A stretch of DNA of 64,000 nucleotides from positions 1 through 64,000 of the IMG/VR virus record IMGVR_UViG_3300009509_000010. One strand, written 5' to 3'. Both the position numbers and the translations under genes were made by a program. Positions 6,745 to 12,910 of this stretch are shown piece after piece. The first letter of the stretch is position 1; each line of letters begins with the position of its first letter. Under the pieces are notes generated by a model. That model searched no databases. It saw only the letters and a list, made by a program, of their open reading frames with translations, and was not told the origin of the DNA. This stretch comes from a virus.

Positions 6745-7054
6745 CCAAAATGACCTCGAAAAAGAGATCGAATATCTGCGGGCGTGGTGCAAGGTAAACG
6801 CCCACGATCAAGTTATTCGGACCTCGATCAACCGGCCGGTGGTTGAGGTTCTCTTGGGGGCCTTAAACGCTGAGCCCTACGAGCCAAAGACCACACCGGC
6901 CCAACGGGCCGAGGTGTTGCGGGAAATGGGCCGCCATGTTCAAGGATACGTTTTGAAGTTGTTCGGCGATATCGTTGACGATCTCGATCAAGCTGAAAGG
7001 TGCTTACAAGGTAGACCAAATGAATGCTTACACGATATACCGAAACCCACGTGA
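6737..7054 (+). CDS. Hypothetical protein, second of a tandem paralogous pair
   Basis: The 105-residue protein most likely starts at TTG 6737, which overlaps the previous stop and places DLEKEIEYLRA in register with its paralogue at 6433-6744. An upstream in-frame alternative at 6686 would add a proline- and arginine-rich stretch that looks non-coding. It contains PYEPKTTP and LFGDIVDDLDQAERC. The following gene starts inside its last 35 bases. Function is unknown. Confidence 0.55.
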   Translation: MTNQNDLEKEIEYLRAWCKVNAHDQVIRTSINRPVVEVLLGALNAEPYEPKTTPAQRAEVLREMGRHVQGYVLKLFGDIVDDLDQAERCLQGRPNECLHDIPKPT

Positions 7055-7244
7055 CTACCCGGGCCAATACGTGGCCCGCCGGTGGGTGGTTTACGAAGAC
7101 CGGATCGAGCCCGATCATGAACCGCTCGAGGTTTCGCCAGAGCTCTACGTCGTGCGGCAAGCGATCTTTGCGGTGACTCCTGACGTTATTTGTTTACGGC
7201 GAAGCCCGAACGACGATCCCGCGGTGTATGAAACATGGATATAG
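7020..7244 (+). CDS. Small hypothetical protein, paralogue of the protein at 4801-5016
   Basis: The 74-residue protein starts at the ATG at 7020, preceded by an AAGGT-type ribosome site. The IYRNPRDYPGQYVARRW segment matches ISRDQTDYPNQFVVRRY in the 71-residue protein at 4801. The rest is beta-rich and ends YETWI. It overlaps the previous gene by 35 bases and the next by ten. Function is unknown; the separated duplicate argues that the fold is useful to the phage. Confidence 0.6.
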   Translation: MNAYTIYRNPRDYPGQYVARRWVVYEDRIEPDHEPLEVSPELYVVRQAIFAVTPDVICLRRSPNDDPAVYETWI

Positions 7245-7516
7245 ACGATCAACAATTCATCGTGATCCCACAACCGACCCTCGAATGGTTGGCCGGTTGT
7301 GAGCTGATCGAGCGGTACGCCAAGGCGTCTGTAGCTATGGCGGCGGTGTCCTCGTATCGAGATCTTTGGTTCAACCGGCGGCGGTTCGAGATTGATTTGG
7401 CCGACGAATTGGTGATCCGCGATCAACTCGGTTGGTGTTGGTATGCGGTGATAGACCTAGTCCTAAAAGACCTCCGAGCTCAGTTGATTGAAGCTATGAG
7501 GAAAAGCAATGGATGA
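7235..7516 (+). CDS. Hypothetical helical protein
   Basis: The 93-residue protein starts at an ATG overlapping the previous gene by ten bases. It is helical, with a tryptophan-rich middle (LGWCWYAVIDLVLKDL) that faintly recalls the last helix of the 6433/6737 pair, although the match is too weak to claim homology. No cysteine cluster or catalytic motif is visible. It overlaps the next gene by eight bases. Confidence 0.55.
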   Translation: MDIDDQQFIVIPQPTLEWLAGCELIERYAKASVAMAAVSSYRDLWFNRRRFEIDLADELVIRDQLGWCWYAVIDLVLKDLRAQLIEAMRKSNG

Positions 7517-7763
7517 TACTTATTACAACCAAAACAGTCTAAGGCTTGCGAGGTGCCCGGGGCCTCACCAATTCAAACTCAATTGCCCCTATACCGACCG
7601 TTGCGAGGTTTGTGGTGGGGTGGTGTTGCGCCCTTGGGTCGAGGCCTACAATCAAGGGCTCGAGCATGGCCGAACCGCTCCTCAACATTGCCCCGGATGT
7701 GAGGCCGAGAATACTCTCGAACCAAACGGGAGCGGCGGCGTGCGGTGCGTCGCTTGCGATTGA
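7509..7763 (+). CDS. Zinc-ribbon protein, first of a tandem paralogous pair
   Basis: The 84-residue protein has two paired-cysteine knuckles, CEVCGGVV and CPGCEAEN, plus a final CVAC. It shares its layout with the next protein: a PH-x-F start, a C-x2-C knuckle, a [EF]-x-GL[ED]-x-G linker of similar length, a second C-x2-C and a last C-x2-C. The conserved YNQGLEHG versus YTLGFEDG confirms the duplication. Likely zinc-binding and possibly a nucleic-acid or protein adaptor. Confidence 0.65.
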   Translation: MDDTYYNQNSLRLARCPGPHQFKLNCPYTDRCEVCGGVVLRPWVEAYNQGLEHGRTAPQHCPGCEAENTLEPNGSGGVRCVACD

Positions 7764-7775
7764 AAGGGTTAATCC

Positions 7776-8036
7776 GTGTCACCTCGAGACCAACGCAGTC
7801 AAGGCAACGCCGAGCGGCTCGACAGCTGCAACCGGCCCCACACATTTAGGGCCAACGTAGCCAACCTCTATCGGTGGTATTGCACTAAGTGCAAAGGGGA
7901 GGTCTCGGAGGGCGAGGCGATATGGTACACCTTGGGCTTTGAGGACGGGTTGGCCAACCTTGGCCATTGCCCGAGCTGCAAACGGCAGATCCCGATCAAC
8001 GGGATTTGCCCCTATTGCGGCGGGGATGTCGGGTGA
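7776..8036 (+). CDS. Zinc-ribbon protein, second of a tandem paralogous pair
   Basis: The 86-residue protein starts at GTG 7776. It has CTKCKGEV, CPSCKRQI and CPYCGGDV, three C-x2-C knuckles that would hold zinc in one ribbon plus an extra half-site. PHTFRAN and YTLGFEDGL align with PHQFKLN and YNQGLEHG of the preceding protein. It ends in a TGATG junction with a membrane-protein gene. Confidence 0.65.
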   Translation: MSPRDQRSQGNAERLDSCNRPHTFRANVANLYRWYCTKCKGEVSEGEAIWYTLGFEDGLANLGHCPSCKRQIPINGICPYCGGDVG

Positions 8037-8272
8037 TGGTTTTGCAATATCAGCACCCAAAAATCACGTCAAACTGGTTATATATAGCGTATATGGTGAT
8101 TATTGCGGCCGCGGTATTGGTTTTAATTTTTGGAGTGTACCGAAACAACTACACCGATCGGTTTACCCAAGGGTGTCTCGAGTGGTGCCAGTCCCATGGC
8201 GCCTACGATACACCCGAACAATATCTCGATTGTGCGTGGCGTTGCGAACAGGCGGTGGAGCGTAACCGGTGA
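8036..8272 (+). CDS. Single-span membrane protein with twin C-x3-C motif
   Basis: The 78-residue protein has a short polar N-terminus and one membrane helix (YIAYMVIIAAAVLVLIFGVY, about residues 14-34). A C-terminal domain follows with CLEWC and, 14 residues on, CAWRC. This twin C-x3-C arrangement can form two disulphide bridges in a helical hairpin, which would fit a periplasmic location. ATG 8036 overlaps the previous stop; a GTG three bases earlier is possible. No family is recognised; a superinfection or envelope role is only a guess. Confidence 0.6.
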   Translation: MVLQYQHPKITSNWLYIAYMVIIAAAVLVLIFGVYRNNYTDRFTQGCLEWCQSHGAYDTPEQYLDCAWRCEQAVERNR

Positions 8273-8296
8273 TTGAAACCATAAAGGATATGATTG

Positions 8297-8533
8297 ATGC
8301 GCCCTAAATCCAATTCAAGGCCACGGGCCGAGCGCAAGGTTCACCTACACCACAACGGCGGGGCGGCGTGTGGGGCGGTGTCAACCGCCAAGACCTGGCC
8401 CCACACGGTGGGCCGAGTAGTATGGCCCTCGGTGGTAACTGATTTCAAGTGCCGGGCCTGCGAAAGGATCTTTTCTCGGGATAACTTGGGGAGAATTCAA
8501 GCCGATGATAGACGGGAGCAAGCCCAGGCCTAG
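8297..8533 (+). CDS. Small basic zinc-knuckle protein
   Basis: The 78-residue protein starts at ATG 8297 behind an AAGGA ribosome site. The N-terminus is strongly basic (RPKSNSRPRAERKVHLHH). A C-G-A-V site lies near residue 27 and CRACERIFSRDNLGR lies near residue 54. The mix of basic residues and one C-x2-C knuckle suggests nucleic-acid contact. No family is recognised. Confidence 0.55.
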   Translation: MRPKSNSRPRAERKVHLHHNGGAACGAVSTAKTWPHTVGRVVWPSVVTDFKCRACERIFSRDNLGRIQADDRREQAQA

Positions 8534-8575
8534 TTATCCGCCAAACCACAACTATCCACAACGACCGGGGACAAT

Positions 8576-10297
8576 ATGACCGTTTGGATCTCACCGACTC
8601 AGATCGCCACCTTCAAAGGGTGCCATCGAAAATGGGCCTATCGATACATTGACGGGATCAAGCCGCCACCAAAGCCCACCCAAGAATTTGGGATCGAGGG
8701 CCACAAGCGCAACGAGCTATATTTACGCAAGGGCCAACACGTCGGTGATGACGATGTGGGCAAGGTGTGCCAACAGGGGATCAAGCCCGGATATATGCCC
8801 ACCCCGGCCCCCGATCTCTTGATCGAGTCAAAGTTGACGATCCCGATCCTTGGTGGGGCGGCCACCATGATTGGATACATTGATTGCATTTTGCCCCCTC
8901 GCCAGGCCGGGTCCACCGTGACCGTACCGGTGGCCCATGATTGGAAGTTTACGAAAGATCTTCGGTGGGCCATGACCCCAGCGGAGCTCGCCGAGGATAG
9001 CCAAGCGGCGGTGTATACCCGTTGGCTACAGCTAAAATACAAGGTCCAGAAGGTGGTGGCGCGGTGGGTGTACTTTTGCGGGCGCATCAACGCCAAATCC
9101 GAGGACGGCCGACCTCGGACCCCGAGGGGGGTCAAAAAGAGCGAGTTGACTTTTACCGCGGCCGAGATCGAAGCCAATTGGCAACGCGAGATCGAGGTGG
9201 CCAAGCAAATCGTCGAGACCAAGGCCAAGTTTGCCAAGGCGGCCGACGTGCCCCCGAATGAGACGCATTGCGACGCATACGGGGGGTGTGATTATCGCGA
9301 AATGTGCCCCATTGGTGACGGGTTTGGCCTCGGGGCCATGCTCGAGCAATGGGATCGCACCCACAACGGAAATTGGAACAAGGAGCAAGACAAGATGTCA
9401 GCCGATGACGTTATGGCCGTTTTGAAGGCCCACAAAGCCAACATGTTGGCCCATGCCAAGGCCCCACCGGCGGAGGAAAAAGAACCGCGCCAAAAAGTTA
9501 CCGAAACGACCCCCCCGCCGGTGGAGCCCCAACAGGATAGCACACCCGCGGCCGGGATCGAGCTTGTGGCCAAACTCCAAGCGCAATCCGGACAAGCCGA
9601 GCTCCCCGCCGAGCCCCCACCCACTGCTGAGGAGCCCGACCTCCTGTCAAAGCTCCAAGCTCAGACCGGGGCCACCGGGGTCAACCCACCCGAGGCCCAA
9701 GCGGCCGAGCCCAAGGTGGTGGTTGCCAAAACGGAGCCCCCACCGGTGGAGCCGTTGACCAATGGAGCGGCGGCCGATGGCCTCGCGACACACACCAAGG
9801 CCGAGCCGGCGGCCGAAACACCCCCCTTTGTGGCGGAGTGGGGCGAGGATATCCCGGCGGAGGTGGGCAAGGTGGTTGAGACCGTGCCAGATAAGCCCCT
9901 CGAAACGGTCAAGCCCACCAAGGGCAAGCCCAAAACCTCCAAGGTCAACACCTCCAAGGCGACCAAGGCGCCGTTTGTGCTCTGTATCGACGCGATACCG
10001 GCAAAGCTCCACAACGGGACCTTGGGCGAGGTGGTGCACCTATCTGAGTTTTTGGAGCCCTACACCACGGCAATCCAAAAAGGCCACCGTTGCGAGGAAC
10101 ACCCGCAAGGGGTGGATCATTGGGCCTTGATTGAATTCAACAATGGGCCCGGGATCCTTGCTCACCATGTGGCAACGCAGCTCGACAAAAAGGGGTTTTC
10201 GGGTGTGCTCGTTGTAGACGGTGACACCCCCGAGGCTCGGGCTGTCAAGGAGGTGTTGATCCGGCGGGCCGACGTCGTTTTTAGGGGGGTCAGATGA
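8576..10297 (+). CDS. PD-(D/E)XK nuclease with Fe-S-type cysteines and long C-terminal extension
   Basis: The 573-residue protein begins like Cas4, AddB and RecB-type nucleases: TQIATFKGCHRKWAYRY with C16. The nuclease core has GYIDCILP (D103) and HDWKFTKD (D122, K124), the metal and catalytic residues. Three further cysteines at about 232, 238 and 244 (C-x5-C-x5-C) complete the four-cysteine iron-sulphur pattern of this family. Residues about 290-440 form a low-complexity proline, glutamate and alanine linker with repeated [AS]KLQAQ[ST]G words. The last 120 residues form a separate domain with a glycine-rich VVDGDTPEA segment, of unknown role. It probably processes DNA ends for recombination or replication together with the helicase next door. 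Confidence 0.75.
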   Translation: MTVWISPTQIATFKGCHRKWAYRYIDGIKPPPKPTQEFGIEGHKRNELYLRKGQHVGDDDVGKVCQQGIKPGYMPTPAPDLLIESKLTIPILGGAATMIGYIDCILPPRQAGSTVTVPVAHDWKFTKDLRWAMTPAELAEDSQAAVYTRWLQLKYKVQKVVARWVYFCGRINAKSEDGRPRTPRGVKKSELTFTAAEIEANWQREIEVAKQIVETKAKFAKAADVPPNETHCDAYGGCDYREMCPIGDGFGLGAMLEQWDRTHNGNWNKEQDKMSADDVMAVLKAHKANMLAHAKAPPAEEKEPRQKVTETTPPPVEPQQDSTPAAGIELVAKLQAQSGQAELPAEPPPTAEEPDLLSKLQAQTGATGVNPPEAQAAEPKVVVAKTEPPPVEPLTNGAAADGLATHTKAEPAAETPPFVAEWGEDIPAEVGKVVETVPDKPLETVKPTKGKPKTSKVNTSKATKAPFVLCIDAIPAKLHNGTLGEVVHLSEFLEPYTTAIQKGHRCEEHPQGVDHWALIEFNNGPGILAHHVATQLDKKGFSGVLVVDGDTPEARAVKEVLIRRADVVFRGVR

Positions 10298-10635
10298 GCA
10301 ACCTAGTCCAAGTCTATAACCTAGCAAGGGAAGCGGTTCGGGAACTCGCGAATATTGCAAGGGCGATCGATAATGTCGCAATCTGCCTTCGAGAAAGCCC
10401 TCGAGATCATGGGCTACAAGCCCGAGGATGTGACACCACAATCGACCTTGGGCCGACTGTTGAGGGAAACGGGGCCACAGAAAACGCGAGAGTTTCGGAG
10501 GATCCACAACCTACCGCGGCGGACGTGGGAAAACGATCCGGATCTTCCGGAGCTAACGCGGCTCCTGACCCAGTTTTTACGGACCCCCGCGGGATCCATG
10601 TCCCTATGGCCAATTCAAGCGGCCGGTTTGCGTGA
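10294..10635 (+). CDS. Doubtful overlapping small gene
   Basis: An ATG in an ATGA overlap with the nuclease gene opens a 113-residue frame. The first 28 residues (SNLVQVYNLAREAVRELA and on) form a plausible amphipathic helix. Most of the frame, however, lies inside the helicase gene in another register and reads as low-complexity, shadow-like sequence. It may be a real short gene with an unusual overlap, or the 75 bases between nuclease and helicase may simply be leader sequence. Confidence 0.3.
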   Translation: MSNLVQVYNLAREAVRELANIARAIDNVAICLRESPRDHGLQARGCDTTIDLGPTVEGNGATENARVSEDPQPTAADVGKRSGSSGANAAPDPVFTDPRGIHVPMANSSGRFA

Positions 10636-12100
10636 GATTCACGACGTGGGGGGCCTGTTCGGGCCCATGGCGGTATCGGCTGGCAAAACGCTGATCACGC
10701 TATTGGCCCCGGTGGTGCTCGGGGCCGAGCGGCCCCTCCTCGTGGTGCCCGCAGCTTTGCGGGAACAAACCAAACGGTTTGTGATCCCGCAAATGGCCAA
10801 CCATTGGCGGTTGCACCCCCACCTAAAAATTGTGGGGTATACCGAGTTGAGCTTGGCCAAAAACGCCGAGTTTCTTATAAAATACCGGCCGGATCTCATT
10901 ATCGCCGATGAATGCCACCGCCTCAAAAATACCCAAGCCGGGCGCACAAAACGCCTCGTTCGCTTTATGCGAGAGCACCCCGAAACCAAATTTGTAGGAC
11001 TATCGGGGACGGTGACCAACCGATCGATCAGGGACTACGCCCACATTTTGCGGTGGTGCCTTGGGGAGGGGACCCCGTTGCCCGACTCGTGGCAGGAGCT
11101 GAGCCAATGGGCCGACGCCCTAGACGAGGTCGACCCAAAAGAGGAGCCGGGGCCACCGGGTGCGCTCCAAGCTTGGGCCATCAATGGCAACGTTCGCAAG
11201 GGGTACCGCAACCGCCTAACCGAAACCCGTGGGGTGATCGCCACCGGGGAGGGTGAACTCGGGGTGAGCCTGCAAATTATATCAAGGAGGCCACCGGTTC
11301 CTGGCCACGTGGCCAAGCTGATCCAAACCATGGTCAACAAGTGGGTGACCCCATACGGTGAGGAGATCACCGAGGCGGTGGACTTGTGGCGCCACGTTCG
11401 CGAGCTTGCGTGTGGGTTCTATTACCGATGGGAGCCACCCCCGCCGGCGGAGTGGCTCGCGGCTCGCAAGGCTTGGAAAACTTACGTTCGTTACACTCTG
11501 CTACATAACCGCAGAAACCTAGACACCGAGCTACAGGTTTGGAACGAAGCCGCCCGAGCGGTAAAGCCACCACCGGAGTGGCGCGACTGGGTTGCGGTCA
11601 AAGATATTTACGAGATCAACACGGTGGCCGAGTGGGTGGACTTTTATGCCTTGGAGGACGCCACCAAGTGGCTCGAACAAGATCGCGGGATCGTTTGGAC
11701 CGAACATAACGCCTTTGGGGTGGAGCTCGCCAAGTTTTCGGGATTCTCCTACTTTGGGGCCGGCCCCAAGGCTAACGTCGGGATTCTCGAGCACAAGGGG
11801 CCTTGCATTGCCAGTATCCGGGCGCATTGCGAGGGCAAAAACTTGCAACACAACCACCACCGCAATCTAATCGTGACGCCACCGAGCTCTGGAAAAACAT
11901 GGGAACAGCTCCTCGGGCGAACCCACCGCCATGGCCAAAAAGCCGAGGAGGTGGTGGCCGAGGTCTATACTCAGGTGGCCGAGCTCGTGGCCAGTTTTCG
12001 CCAAGCTGTGAGGGACGCCCACTATCTCGAGGACACCCTCGGAAGCAGGCAAAAGCTGCTATATGCGGACATCAATTTCGACTTTTCGGGGGCCACATGA
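10373..12100 (+). CDS. SNF2-like DEAD/H-type DNA helicase
   Basis: The 575-residue protein is a superfamily 2 ATPase: motif I SAGKT (K105), motif II DECH (residues 179-182), motif III SGT and a motif VI-like LGRTHRHGQ near residue 515. The single-lobe spacing and the R-T-H-R-x-G-Q form are typical of phage SNF2-type helicases. It likely remodels or unwinds DNA in replication or recombination. ATG 10373 has an AAGGG site ten bases upstream. It follows the PD-(D/E)XK nuclease, a pairing that suggests joint end processing, and overlaps the next gene by ATGA. Confidence 0.85.
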   Translation: MSQSAFEKALEIMGYKPEDVTPQSTLGRLLRETGPQKTREFRRIHNLPRRTWENDPDLPELTRLLTQFLRTPAGSMSLWPIQAAGLREIHDVGGLFGPMAVSAGKTLITLLAPVVLGAERPLLVVPAALREQTKRFVIPQMANHWRLHPHLKIVGYTELSLAKNAEFLIKYRPDLIIADECHRLKNTQAGRTKRLVRFMREHPETKFVGLSGTVTNRSIRDYAHILRWCLGEGTPLPDSWQELSQWADALDEVDPKEEPGPPGALQAWAINGNVRKGYRNRLTETRGVIATGEGELGVSLQIISRRPPVPGHVAKLIQTMVNKWVTPYGEEITEAVDLWRHVRELACGFYYRWEPPPPAEWLAARKAWKTYVRYTLLHNRRNLDTELQVWNEAARAVKPPPEWRDWVAVKDIYEINTVAEWVDFYALEDATKWLEQDRGIVWTEHNAFGVELAKFSGFSYFGAGPKANVGILEHKGPCIASIRAHCEGKNLQHNHHRNLIVTPPSSGKTWEQLLGRTHRHGQKAEEVVAEVYTQVAELVASFRQAVRDAHYLEDTLGSRQKLLYADINFDFSGAT

Positions 12101-12369
12101 CAAGTTTTGACAACCGGTGCATTGACTGCGATAAACCGATTAGGGATTCGTTTGATCGGTGTTACGACTGCGATCAAGCGTATCGCGGTGAGGAACTGAA
12201 GCTCGAAGGCAAGCTATCGACTGAGACCGCCAAGGGGTATGGCGCCAAACTCAGGGGATACGGCGAGGAGATCGTTTGGTTTCCCAAGAGTTTGGTTGTG
12301 TTTCACGACGGGGCGTTTTGGGTCCCGCGGTGGTTGGCCCTCGAAAAAGACCTATTACCGGATGGGTAG
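12097..12369 (+). CDS. Small zinc-ribbon hypothetical protein
   Basis: The 90-residue protein opens with two C-x2-C knuckles, CIDCDKP and CYDCDQA, about 15 residues apart, a compact zinc ribbon. The remainder is beta-rich and ends WVPRWLALEKDLLPDG. It begins in an ATGA overlap with the helicase gene, far from the main zinc-ribbon cluster but similar in character. The function is unknown. Confidence 0.6.
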   Translation: MTSFDNRCIDCDKPIRDSFDRCYDCDQAYRGEELKLEGKLSTETAKGYGAKLRGYGEEIVWFPKSLVVFHDGAFWVPRWLALEKDLLPDG

Positions 12370-12374
12370 CTGGT

Positions 12375-12408
12375 AACGGGTGACAGGTAACGGGAAACGT
12401 GCAACGGG
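12375..12408 (+). promoter_or_regulatory. Three AACGGG repeats at 14-bp spacing before the ssDNA-binding candidate
   Basis: AACGGG occurs at 12375-12380, 12389-12394 and 12403-12408, exactly 14 bases apart. The first two are within the longer word GGTAACGGG. The third copy runs into GGGAG, the likely ribosome binding site for the ATG at 12419. Regularly spaced words over a ribosome site in one of the few intergenic gaps suggest an operator, possibly on the mRNA. Confidence 0.4.
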
Positions 12409-12418
12409 AGCCTAAACC

Positions 12419-12901
12419 ATGTCCGATTTTGATGGGATTGAAAAAGCCCAAGTATTTAAGTCTTCTAACTATATTCTACCGGGGACTTATCCGATCTTGT
12501 TTATCAACAGTCTGAAAAAGATCCGGTCCCAAAAGAATGGCAACAAGCTATTTATCGCCGAGCTTGACATTATCGAGTCAAAGGTGGACGGGAGGCCACC
12601 TGGAACCGATATGTCTGCTATCTTCAACCTGACCAAACACGGCGAAACGGCTCTCGGGAACGTCAAGGCCCTCCTTGCGGCGGCGATTGATGTGCCCGAG
12701 GACAAGATTGATGCCAAAACCGCGGATCTCGCGGTTAGCTCTGAAAACCCGTTTCACGGACGGCTGATCCGGTGTGAGGCGGTAGACATTACGACGCGGG
12801 ACGGCGAACCGTTCACCAAGCCCAATTTTTCACCCCTACCGGCGGAGCTCCAAGCTCAAGCAGCCGAGCTCCACGAAAAGGCCGGTTTCGCACCGTTTTA
12901 G
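12419..12901 (+). CDS. Candidate single-stranded-DNA-binding protein (DUF669-like)
   Basis: The 160-residue protein has a beta-rich core. A GTYPILFINSLKKI strand leads to KLFIAELDIIES, then NVKALLAAAIDVPEDKI and a last beta region ending DGEPFTKPNFSPL. This order resembles DUF669-type phage proteins found in replication modules, where a single-strand-binding role has been proposed. The C-terminus (EKAGFAPF) ends in a hydrophobic tip like many SSBs but is not strongly acidic. It sits directly before the DNA polymerase. The assignment rests on pattern and context and is tentative. Confidence 0.45.
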   Translation: MSDFDGIEKAQVFKSSNYILPGTYPILFINSLKKIRSQKNGNKLFIAELDIIESKVDGRPPGTDMSAIFNLTKHGETALGNVKALLAAAIDVPEDKIDAKTADLAVSSENPFHGRLIRCEAVDITTRDGEPFTKPNFSPLPAELQAQAAELHEKAGFAPF

Positions 12902-12910
12902 GTTCTTACG

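Noticed and set aside
4801-8533. Toxin-antitoxin or known anti-CRISPR genes among the small proteins
   Set aside because: No specific sequence signature of a known toxin, antitoxin or anti-CRISPR could be recognised.
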